This document shows positions 1 to 8,268 of a DNA stretch of 23,901 nt, piece after piece; the stretch's first letter is position 1, and every line of letters begins with the position of its first letter. The position numbers and the translations under genes are program-made. The stretch is from Larix sibirica (Eukaryota; Streptophyta; Pinopsida; Pinales; Pinaceae): positions 3,381 through 27,281 of the forward strand of contig NWUY0300106738.1 in the NCBI GenBank assembly GCA_004151065.3, written 5' to 3'. The notes beneath the pieces were generated by a model. That model made no database searches. It was not told the DNA's origin and worked only from the letters and a program-made list of their open reading frames with translations.

Positions 1-669
<669 letters not shown>

Positions 670-1023
670 GATATAGGCAAGTTGTGGTGATATTCTGAAT
701 CATAGTAAAGCTTCTTGCTAAGGAAGTCAAATTTATTTAAGTAAAGTGATGTAAAATCATGACATTGGAGCATCAATTAAGTTTGTCAATCCATTTCATA
801 GGTTTCTTTGTTGGACATTGCACAATCCAACAAGAAAACATATGTTTTGTAGAAATTGGTGAGTTGCATGAAAGATTCCCTAAAGAAGACATAAAGCAAA
901 GAAGAAGCAGTGAATGATATAATCGTGATGTAGAAGACAAAAACTGATAGAAGACTACGATGAATGGAGAAAGACAAAAGAAGAAAACTCAAGATGAAGA
1001 GGTAAAGCAAAATTTATGCATGG

Positions 1024-1251
1024 ATGTTTTGGGCACATAATGAGGCTAACATTTATATTATTGTAAAGCATGTTGAATTCATCCTGTACCTAAGAAGAAA
1101 TGTTGTAATGATGCAGGGGGTGCATGATCGATTGTACCCAACACCCCAGAGGTTTTTGGTCCAAATGGTAAAGCTTATCCATAGGAAAGTTGAATTCCCC
1201 AGGTGTTTTCTAGGCCATTTTGAGTTATGCATACATGCATTAGTGTGGTAG
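1024..1251 (+). CDS. Small conserved open frame in copy A, unknown product (probably not a gene)
   Basis: The 75-codon frame begins MFWAHNE and ends HALVW. The same frame, also uninterrupted at 75 codons, occurs in copy B on the other strand (3367-3594). By eye 58 of 75 residues agree. I recognise no domain. The rest of both arms is full of stops, so two open copies of equal length are mildly suggestive of a once-translated small protein. The protein identity is, however, no higher than the surrounding DNA similarity appears to be, so chance conservation within a shared repeat remains the better explanation. Confidence 0.25.
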   Translation: MFWAHNEANIYIIVKHVEFILYLRRNVVMMQGVHDRLYPTPQRFLVQMVKLIHRKVEFPRCFLGHFELCIHALVW

Positions 1252-1740
1252 CACATGCAATCATGTAGCATATATACTTATCATGCATAGAGGGAATGTG
1301 GCATCAAGTTGTGGAATCAACCACTCAGATAGATACGCGGGTGGCAAGCAGACTCGTATCTAAGATTGATGGTGAATCATAGAAGTTGAATCTTCAATTA
1401 AGTGGGGGGTGTGAGATAGTGTAATTGCAGAGTGTGAGATGTTGCAAGGGACCAATTTATGATTAAAGTAGAGTTTAACATGTTAATGAACCATGTAGGT
1501 GAAAATCATTCCTAGAGAACCGGTGAGTACAATGGATGGTTCCCATGTATCTTGGTAGATGGATTTTTTTTTATATGGATATCAATAATCAATTTGATGC
1601 AAGTACAAAAGGAAGAATCGGAAAGTTCGAGGATGAAGCCACAATGAAGAAATCCCAAGGAAATGCGTGTACTAAAAATCAATTCAATTTCCCCATCATG
1701 ATGGTTATTGGTCATCCAAAACCACATGTTATATTGAAAA

Positions 1741-1880
1741 GTTTGTGGTTCTCTAAAAACCACTTTGTAGTGCAAGGTTTGTGGGCACTCGAAACCCCTT
1801 GTCATGACAATTGCAAGTTTGTGGTGAGCTAGAAACCAATTGATGTGTTGTATGGTTCTTGGTAAGAAAAAACCACTTCA
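1741..1880 (+). repeat. Minisatellite of ~40-bp hairpin units (copy A)
   Basis: There are about four degenerate units, each with TTTGTGGT, a short spacer and an (A)AAACCAC-like half. Within a unit GTGGT can pair with ACCAC. Matching arrays occur in copies B and C at the same position relative to the purine tract. Confidence 0.65.
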
Positions 1881-2049
1881 GAATCATAATGGTTAGGGGT
1901 AAGCCGAAAAATTCCAAGATGATTTTATGATGAGGGGAAGACAATAAAATGAGGCAGCACACTCAAACCCATCCATGTGAAGATAAAAGTTGAAGATGAT
2001 GATATAGCTCTAATGAAGACTTGACTTGATAGAGAATCCATTTCTCCAT

Positions 2050-2059
2050 TAAGGGGGAG
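2050..2059 (+). promoter_or_regulatory. Polypurine tract of copy A
   Basis: TAAGGGGGAG lies directly before the TGTTGG start of the LTR. This is the usual plus-strand priming site for reverse transcription. Copies B and C have the same layout (AAGTGGGGG and AAGGAGGAG before TG). Confidence 0.8.
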
Positions 2060-2305
2060 TGTTGGAAATAATGAAGAAATGAGTTGGTCATTGGAACCAT
2101 AATAGGTTATTGTTGGAATTCAGTTGCAACTGGTTCTAGGTTGTATTAGCTATTTTTAGAGGTCTAGATCCAAAATTTTAGGATCTAGAGAGTTCATCAT
2201 TGTCCTATATATGTATTAACTCATTTCCTCATCAACAGATGATTCAGGTGTGAGTGACACAAGCTAGTCTCACATTGTGTGTGATACTATTATGCATATT
2301 TCTTG
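2060..2305 (+). mobile_element. 3' LTR of copy A, truncated at its far end
   Basis: It starts with TG after the purine tract and aligns with the LTRs at 2306-2556 (-), 4383-4631 (-) and 8007-8263 (+). It stops about 20-25 bases short of the full end seen in copy D, where it abuts the equally shortened LTR of copy B. A TATA-like CCTATATATG lies at 2204-2213, with a 9-bp inverted repeat (TCTAGATCC / GGATCTAGA) just upstream at 2163-2189. Confidence 0.8.
2204..2213 (+). promoter_or_regulatory. Putative LTR TATA box (copy A)
   Basis: CCTATATATG is kept at the same LTR position in all four copies: about 2393-2402 (-) in B, about 4481-4488 (-, as CCTATATG) in C, and 8150-8159 (+) in D. Its position between the upstream inverted repeat and the downstream GTGAG/CTCAC repeat fits a U3 promoter. 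Confidence 0.55.
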
Positions 2306-2556
2306 TAAATAAAATAATGCATAACAGAGTTCACTCAAATATGAGACTAATTGTTTCACTCACTTCATGTCTTTTACTAGAGAAATAAGTTACATATATA
2401 GGAAACAAATGAAATATCTAGATCCTAAAATGGTGTATCTAGATCTCTAGAAATAACTAATACAACCTAAAACTAGTTGGAACCGAATTCCAACACTAAC
2501 TTATTAGAGTTTTGATGACAACCAATTACCAACTCATTTCGACATTATTTACATCA
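2306..2556 (-). mobile_element. 3' LTR of copy B, tail to tail with copy A
   Basis: Read on the - strand it starts TGATGTAAATAATG after the purine-rich tract AAGTGGGGG (about 2557-2567) and aligns with the copy A LTR at very roughly three quarters identity by eye. Its far end is shortened and meets copy A's LTR at about 2305/2306 without spacer. The junction is a near-palindrome (ATGCAT...ATGCAT). Confidence 0.78.
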
Positions 2557-2738
2557 CCCCCACTTAATGGAGAAATGACTTCTATATCAAGTCAAGTCTT
2601 CATAAGACTCATGTCCTTATCTTCAACTTTTTTCTTCACATGGCTGGGTTTTAGTGTGCTGCTTCATTTTACTGTCTTCCCCTCATCATAAAATCATCAT
2701 TGGATTTTGTGGCTTACCCCTAACAATTACAATTTTGT

Positions 2739-2910
2739 TAAAGTTGTTTTGGGTTACTATGAACCATACATCACATCATGTGGTTTCTAGCTGAAAATGA
2801 ACTTCCAACTATCATAACAAGTGGTTTTTAGGTTGACTACAAACCTTTCACTACAAAGTGGTTTTTAGATTACCACAAACTTTTCAACATAACATGTGGC
2901 TTTGGATGAC
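2739..2910 (-). repeat. Minisatellite of ~40-bp hairpin units (copy B)
   Basis: On the + strand the units read AGTGGTTTTTAG, a short spacer, ACCACAAAC or a close variant, and a variable tail containing CAACTATCATAACA or CACTACAA. Four to five units can be seen. This is the inverted counterpart of the array in copy A. Confidence 0.62.
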
Positions 2911-3366
2911 CCCTAACCATCATGATGGGGAAACTAATTTTCAATGCACACACATTTACTTTGGTCTTTCTTCACTATGGCTTCATCCTTGAACTTTTTG
3001 CTTCTTCCTTTTGTACCTGCATACAACTGATCATTGATGTCCATATAAAAAGCAATCCATCTATCGAGATACATGGGTGCCATCCATTGTATTCAACAGT
3101 TCTCTAGGAATTATTTTCACCTACATGGTTCACCAGCATGTTAAACTCTTCTTTATTATACCTTGGTCCCTCACAATATCTCAGACGCTAAGATTACTCC
3201 ATCTCACATCCCCCCTTTAATTAAAGTTTCAACTTCTCCAATTCACCATCAAACTTAGATATGATTATGCTTGCCACCCTCGTACCTATTCAAGTGGTTG
3301 ATTCCACAACTTAATGCCACATCCTCTATATGCATAAGAAGAATATATACTGCATGATTACATGTG

Positions 3367-3594
3367 CTACCACACTAATGCATGTAGGCCTAACTCAACA
3401 TGGCTTACAAAACCATTTGGAAATCGAAATTTCTTATGGCCAAGCTTTACAATTTGGACCAAAAACCTCTCGGGTGTTGGGTACAATCGATCATGCACCC
3501 CTTGCATCATTACACCATTTCTTCTTAGGTAAAGGAAGCATTCAACATGCTTTACAATAATATAAATATTATCCTCATTGTGTGCCCAAAACAT
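3367..3594 (-). CDS. Small conserved open frame in copy B, unknown product (probably not a gene)
   Basis: This is the equivalent of the frame at 1024-1251 in copy A, also 75 codons from MFWAHNE to HALVW. The same arm carries a + strand frame at 3578-3889 (about 103 codons, hydrophobic start, MSNKETY near the middle) whose counterpart in copy A is a - strand frame at 786-1010. Neither frame shows a family I know. I list it because of the parallel with copy A, not because I trust it as a gene. Confidence 0.25.
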   Translation of the reverse strand: MFWAHNEDNIYIIVKHVECFLYLRRNGVMMQGVHDRLYPTPERFLVQIVKLGHKKFRFPNGFVSHVELGLHALVW

Positions 3595-3945
3595 CCATGC
3601 ATCACTTCTGCTTTACCTCATCATCTTGAGTTTTCTTTCTTTCTCTTTCGCCATTTACCGTAGTCTTCTATCAACCTTTGTCTTCTACATCATGAGTCTG
3701 CCATTCACTGCTTCTTTGCTTTTTGTCTTCTTCAGGCCATCTTTCATGCAACTCACCAATTTATTCATAACATATGTTTTCTTGTTGGATTGTGCAATGT
3801 CCAACAAAGAAACCTATGACAATGGATTGGAAAACCTAATTGAGGCTCCAATGTCACGATTTTACATCACTTTACTTAAATATATTTGAATTTATTCGGT
3901 ACAAAAAGCTTTAATATGGTTTAGATTCTGACCACAACTTTATCT

Positions 3946-4370
3946 TGACTCTTTACATCAATAAAAATACTTACTTTGACTCTCACTTGTACTTATTTCG
4001 ATTTCAATTCTTGAGATCAATTATTACCTACACTCATGCACCGACTTGACAAGGGTTACAATGACTTTTCTTGACTTAAGAATACCATGAAGATACCATA
4101 GTATTTGATTCTAACCTTTAAATGCAAGACTTCTTTAAAAAATCACATTACTTTTAAACTACCTCAAGTCTCAACTATGCTGCTTGTGGGAAGTTCTATT
4201 TTAACTTTTATATAATCTCCAATGGTGGCTGCTATAGGTGGCACTAAAGAATCCACTCTCACCCTCACCTTAGCTAATCTACACCTACAACAGATTAATT
4301 CTCACAACTCTCTCATGATCCTAGTCAGTCCCATGAGGGAGTTATGCCTCACGAGTTATGCCCAAACTTA
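3946..4370 (-). other. 5' internal region of copy B, no recognisable coding
   Basis: This is the stretch between copy B's primer-binding site and the start of its similarity with copy A. All frames are short. It matches neither copy A's equivalent (1-669) nor copy D's leader (20085 onward), apart from a short TTTGGG-containing patch beside the primer site. Confidence 0.5.
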
Positions 4371-4382
4371 CTCTAATACTAA
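4371..4382 (-). promoter_or_regulatory. Degenerate primer-binding site of copy B
   Basis: On the - strand it reads TAGTATTAGAGT, directly after the LTR end. It matches the plant initiator-Met tRNA site TGGTATCAGAGC at 9 of 12 positions, and the changes look like C/G-to-T/A decay. Copy D has TGGTATCATAGC (11 of 12) in the same place, which supports the assignment. Confidence 0.6.
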
Positions 4383-4631
4383 AATAAAAACCATGATAAA
4401 ATAAGAAAGATGCACAACCGTATCACACATAATGTGAGACTAGCTTTTATCACTCCTACTTGATGAAAAAATGAGTTACACATATAGGAGAAAGATGAAC
4501 TCTCTAGTCCTAAAATGATGGATCTAGATCTCTAAAAATAGATAATACAACCTAGAATAAGTTGGAACTAAATTCCAACAATAGCATATTATGGTTCCAA
4601 GGACTAGCTCATTTCTTCATTACTTTTAACA
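4383..4631 (-). mobile_element. LTR shared by copies B (5' LTR) and C (3' LTR)
   Basis: On the - strand the LTR starts TGTTAAAAGTAATG after the purine tract AAGGAGGAG and ends before a primer-binding site. One LTR therefore has a 3' internal region on one side and a 5' internal region on the other. That is the structure of two tandem elements sharing an LTR, as unequal recombination between LTRs produces. Confidence 0.72.
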
Positions 4632-5065
4632 CTCCTCCTTAATGGAGAAATGAATTCTCTGTCAATTCAAGTCTTCATCAGAGTCATGTCCTCATCTTCA
4701 ACTTTTATCTTCACATGGCAAGGTTTCAGTATGCTGCTTCATTTTACTGTCTTCCCCTCATCATAAAATCATTCTAGGATTTTTCAACTTATCCCTAACT
4801 ATAACAATTTTGAAGTGGTTTCAGCTTACCATATACTATACACCTTATCAAATGGTTTTTAACTCACCACAAACTTGCAACTATCATGACAAGTGGTTTC
4901 AGGTGACCACAAACATTGCACTGCAAAGTAGTTTTTAGAGCACCACAAAATTTTCAATATTTTCAATATTTTCAATATAACATATGGTTTTAAATACCAT
5001 TAATCGTTATGATGGAAAAATTGAACTAATTTTCAGTACACACTTGAGCTTTCTTACTATGATGG
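4632..5065 (-). mobile_element. Family X LTR element, copy C, truncated 3' internal remnant
   Basis: It is homologous to the purine tract, hairpin minisatellite and following segment of copies A and B. Similarity stops near 5065, within the part that in A and B lies next to the CTTTGGTC/CTTCACTATGG stretch. Inside it, 4813-4998 is the hairpin minisatellite, with one unit enlarged by three copies of an 11-base ATTTTCAAT-type repeat near 4950-4980. Confidence 0.7.
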
Positions 5066-5345
5066 TTCATGAATGGACAAAGCATACATAAACTTTGGTC
5101 ACGCTCTTTACATGATGTGCGATGATGAGAGAAAAGGAATAAAATAAATGCCTTCATTTATTAGGGAGGGTCATGCTCTTTACAAGAGATATCTTTTAAT
5201 ATATTGTGGAGGGTTAAGTTGGTAGGCTTGCATGTGACAATTTGTTTTATTAAGGAGGCTCACGCTCTTTTAGATGAGCTATTTCTATTTTTAAATTAAC
5301 ATCCACATTGTGTAGGTGGACGTTTAAGTTGTTAGGTTATCATGT
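5066..5345. repeat. Decayed tandem repeat containing TCACGCTCTTT motifs
   Basis: GGTCACGCTCTTTACA near 5098, GGTCATGCTCTTTACA near 5168 and GCTCACGCTCTTTTAGA near 5258 start diverged units. Their tails also match: GGTTAAGTTGGTAGGCTTGC near 5211 and a related stretch near 5324, followed by ATGTGAAAATTTGTT. Unit length is irregular (about 70-115 bases). No coding is seen. Confidence 0.55.
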
Positions 5346-5940
5346 GAAAATTTGTTGAATTATTGTTATTTTTAAATATGATATTTAATATTTTAAAAAT
5401 ATTTGAAAATTGAAAATTTTATTTTTATAAAGTTTAATATTAATTAAATATTGAAATTTGTTAATTGTTTTTTTTTTTAATTAATGTAAAAAAAATCAAC
5501 ATTTATAAAATAAAACAAAATTTTATGAGTTTTATTGTTAATAGATATTGAAAAATTTCTAAAATGTTGTGGGATGAAAGAATTTCTTATTTTTATAATA
5601 CTAAGAGGGTTGAAGATGAATATCACCTTATCATAAAATGTCCTCCATGACTTCGTAACTTTTTGATTCATCACAATTATGGTGATCTAGGAATGCTTCT
5701 CTTAAAGTGTTTTGAACACAAAAATAAATTTTAAAAAATAATTGTTTCCTTATATTTTAAAAAATCGGATAAATCAAAATTGATCTTAGTGATGTTAATA
5801 ACAATCATCATCAAATAAAAGTATTTCAAGATAACATCGTATGCTTCTAGATAAAATTGTACCCAATCAAGAGATTAGAGAAAATTCAAATGCTTGTAGT
5901 TGGTGTAAAATTCTTTATTTCCATGGGATATCTAACTCTA
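5346..5940. other. AT-rich sequence, nothing recognised
   Basis: Very AT-rich, with long A/T runs and only short open frames. I see no repeat structure, LTR or domain. Confidence 0.5.
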
Positions 5941-5962
5941 AGATTATTTTTTTATTAACAAC

Positions 5963-6119
5963 GCAAATCCATTTTAACTCAGATTTATCATGTGCCGAGA
6001 GGGATCAACTCTCTGGAGGTGCAAACCTTTTTTAAAGTGAAAAAGTTGAGGAGAAGTTTGCACCTTGAGAGATTTGATCCCTCTTTGTGCATGATAGATC
6101 TGGAGTTAAGATGGATTTA
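5963..6119. repeat. Long hairpin (inverted repeat, ~65-bp arms)
   Basis: The left arm 5963-6027 and right arm 6055-6119 are reverse complements at roughly 80% or better by eye, with a ~27-base loop rich in A and T. The most conserved core is GAGAGGGATCAA / TTGATCCCTCT next to GGTGCAAAC / GTTTGCACC. It could be a small foldback element or MITE, or give rise to small RNAs. No target duplication is obvious. Confidence 0.7.
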
Positions 6120-6710
6120 CATTGGTATATATTAGATTAAACTCAATATACTTCATATTTATTAGATATTCCAAGACTAATGCTTTTTCATAACTAAGAT
6201 ATAGTTTGGGGTTTGGAGTGTGCTAAATCCACTTGTGGTAAAATAAAAACTATAATGAGTAGATCCATCGTAAATTAAATTACAAAGAGTAGATCCTTAT
6301 GATTATGTATATGTATGTGTATCCATATATCTCAATTAATTCTTTAAATTTTAATTAATTTGATATATCATTAGTTTTGAAGATTAGGTTAGGATCAACA
6401 TTGTAAACTTTTATTTACTTAATATTTTATTAAAGTGCTACATGTCAACTATACATTGAATATATAATTACACTTCTCCCTTACACCTCTCAATACAAAA
6501 TATTAAAACTCTTCGTATATAATTTTCCAAAATTCAAATAATAATTATTAAAAAATCATCAACTTTCAATAAAAAAATCTCACCATAGTTATTTGTACCT
6601 ATGATTTAGCCTTAATGATTTGAAGGTTACTTTGATATTTACTCTCCTAACTTAGAGAAACATGACATTAAATCTTTAAAAACAAACTCTATATTCAAAT
6701 GAGAACAATT
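6120..6710. other. AT-rich sequence, nothing recognised
   Basis: No frame of useful length, no repeat that I can align and no LTR signature. Confidence 0.5.
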
Positions 6711-6733
6711 ATATATATATATATATATATATA
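6711..6733. repeat. (AT)n microsatellite
   Basis: An uninterrupted alternating AT run of about 11 units. Confidence 0.9.
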
Positions 6734-6799
6734 ATTCCATAATAAAATAATTACTCTTATATTCACAAAATCTTCCACAAAATATCATCTTGTACTATC

Positions 6800-7090
6800 A
6801 CCACATGTTTAGCTCGTACATACATCACTAGCATGGCCATATATTAGGAGATCCACCTGTTATACAAAGGGTAGTTGTACAAACACCACCAAAATGGCTA
6901 AAGTTTTGGAGGTCCACATGTTATGCACGACGTAGAGAGTACAAACATAACTACAATGGCCAAATATGCGGGGCTGCATTGCCAAATATGGGGTGACAAT
7001 GCCTCGGCACCAAGAATATTATAACCAAATATTCGGGGTGCATGGCCAAATATGGGGGACAATGCCTTGGCACCAAGAATAATACAGCGA
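6800..7090. repeat. Degenerate ~61-64-bp tandem repeats
   Basis: Units built on GTACAAAC...ATGGCC recur with ~61-bp spacing (ATGGCC/T at about 6833, 6894 and 6956). They are followed by a 64-bp unit starting GCCAAATATGGGG at 6981 and 7045 that contains ACAATGCC(T/C)(C/T)GGCACCAAGAAT. CCAAATAT(G/T)CGGGG also recurs at about 6959 and 7025. The open frame on the - strand here (6951-7133) is a by-product of the repeat and shows no known domain. Confidence 0.7.
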
Positions 7091-7654
7091 AATGATAGGT
7101 GACCAACATGGTCAAATATAAATAGATGGCCAAATTATCACCATATAGAAAAATAATTTCAAAGTGGATGCAATAATTATGAATGTTGGGTGATCACTTT
7201 TTTTTCTTTAAAAATATCCATTACATTGATATTTTGAAAATTCAAATCAAACATATATTTAATATGAGACTTTTTCATAAAGAAAACTGAGCACACTTCA
7301 TGTTTTTACATATTAAAATCTTTCAAAATCTTTAATATTATATGAAACAAAAATCTTCATAGTCTCTCATATATCTAATTGACATGATAAACTTCGAACA
7401 TACTCTAAATGTTAAATAGAATTACTAAAAGTGAGATTTTGAAGTTGGTAGGAGAGTGTGTCACTTGAAGATTTGTTTAGCAAAGATACCTTCCTACAAG
7501 ACTAGTTGTTAACTTTAGTGATGAATTATTTGAATATGTGTATAAATGAAACATCATAAAAATGAGATTTTACTTCTATAATTTTAATCATAATAATTCA
7601 AAATAGGGATCAGGTCTAAATTGTCAATATTATGATTATAGTTGGCTCATTCTA
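7091..7654. other. AT-rich sequence, nothing recognised
   Basis: Short frames only. The stretch 7200-7650 might hold the decayed 3' part of the LINE remnant to its right, but I see no alignable signal or poly(A) tail. Confidence 0.45.
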
Positions 7655-7996
7655 TCACAAGCTTTGAGTCACCCATAACTTGTAATGCTTTATACCCTTG
7701 TCATTGGTCCCAATCCCATCAACATATCATAGACAAAAGTAATTTGAAATATCAATAAAAAAGATTGCTCTAGCCCCACAGAACCCTAGGTCCCCTTGGC
7801 ATGCCCCATCAGAAAGGCCCCAAGGATTCTCTTTGCCTATGTTTGGCATTTGTAGAATCCTTGTGATTTTTGTTTTTGGTGGCTTCTTATTTCCCTCATA
7901 ATCCGTTCTGAACTTTTGTGCTACTTGCAAAGTTGTCATAGGCAAATCTTGAAATATCATAAGCTTCAAAGCCATCCGGATATTGTATATAAACAT
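7655..7996 (-). pseudogene. LINE-type RNase H remnant
   Basis: On the - strand the first 89 codons are open and then a stop interrupts a still-recognisable frame. NIGKENPWGLSDGACQGD resembles the start of plant LINE RNase H domains (PWGFFDGASQG...), including the first catalytic Asp in the DGA motif. It is followed by CGARAIFFIDISNYF and, past the stop, YVDGIGTND with the GxGTN motif and HYKLWVTQSL. RNase H would remove the RNA strand during retrotransposition. Only this C-terminal piece is present, and the upstream RT is missing because copy D's LTR begins 11 bases away. The family is recalled from memory of plant LINEs and was not searched. Confidence 0.68.
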
Positions 7997-8006
7997 ACAA
8001 GGTAGG

Positions 8007-8263
8007 TGTTAGAAATAATGAAGAAATGAATAATGGCTTGGAACCATAATAATTTATTGTTGCAATTTGGTTCAAGTTGGTTACAGGTTGTTTAGCAAAT
8101 TTTAGAAACTAAATCCACTATTTTCGAATCTCGAGAGTTGGTTTATTCTCCTATATATGAAACACGTTCTTAAGCAATAAGATATGAAATGTGAGTGAGA
8201 TGGTTCGTCTCACATTGTTGTGATATTGTTGTGCATCTTTCTTGTTTTGCAATGGCTTTTATC
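8007..8263 (+). mobile_element. 5' LTR of family X copy D
   Basis: It starts TGTTAGAAATAATGAAG and aligns with the LTRs of copies A, B and C through the TATA-like CTATATATG (8151-8159) to the 3' end. This is the only LTR of the family here whose 3' end runs into a well-kept primer-binding site, so it fixes the family's LTR length at about 257 bp. A perfect 8-bp inverted repeat (AATGTGAG / CTCACATT, 8188-8216) lies downstream of the TATA box. Confidence 0.8.
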
Positions 8264-8268
8264 TTGGT
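8264..8268. repeat. Target-site duplication, left copy (TTGGT)
   Basis: These five bases directly before the TG of the left gypsy LTR are identical to 20072-20076 directly after the right gypsy LTR. The 5-bp length is standard for plant LTR elements. Confidence 0.88.

Larger units (their letters stand above)
1482..2059 (+). repeat. Shared 3' internal segment of family X (copy A)
   Basis: The segment starts with the ATGAACCATGTAGGTGA stretch and runs to the purine tract. It recurs in copy B (about 2557-3133, inverted), in part in copy C (4632-5065, inverted) and at the window's right end (23788-23901, copy D). In D it continues in the same frame as the upstream gag-like zinc knuckle, although stops break that frame. 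The upstream neighbour differs between A/B and D, so this is a module common to otherwise different elements. Confidence 0.8.
670..2305 (+). mobile_element. Family X LTR element, copy A (3' internal region plus 3' LTR)
   Basis: This block aligns over its whole length with the reverse complement of 2306-3945, which makes it one arm of a large inverted repeat. In order it holds an internal segment with no recognisable gag or pol, a segment from 1482 shared with all other family copies, a minisatellite of small hairpins (1741-1880), a purine tract (2050-2059) and a 3' LTR (2060-2305). The order internal-PPT-TG...LTR is the signature of an LTR retrotransposon 3' end on the + strand. No protease, integrase, RT or RNase H motif was found, so it would depend on enzymes from another element. 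The superfamily is uncertain. The initiator-Met-type primer site in relatives B and D fits Ty1/copia but does not prove it. Confidence 0.8.
2306..4631 (-). mobile_element. Family X LTR element, copy B, near complete, non-autonomous
   Basis: On the - strand it reads 5' LTR (4631 to about 4383), a degenerate primer-binding site (about 4382-4371), a ~1.8 kb internal region, a purine tract (about 2567-2557) and a 3' LTR (2556 to 2306). Total length is about 2.3 kb. The internal region shows no protease, integrase, RT or RNase H motif and is too short for a full gag-pol, so the element is of the LARD or large-TRIM kind. Its right LTR is shared with copy C and its left LTR end is fused to copy A, so no target duplication can be read. 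Confidence 0.72.

Noticed and set aside
3578-3889. + strand frame of 103 codons with a hydrophobic N-terminus, read as a membrane protein
   Set aside because: Its counterpart in the other arm is shorter and differs at the end, the hydrophobic run comes from T/C-rich antisense of A/G-rich sequence, and it matches no family I know.
4222-4404. + strand 60-codon frame
   Set aside because: It runs antisense across the primer site and LTR end of copy B and shows no domain.
6951-7133. - strand frame with repeated FLVPRHC
   Set aside because: The repetition comes from the 64-bp tandem DNA repeat; no protein family is indicated.
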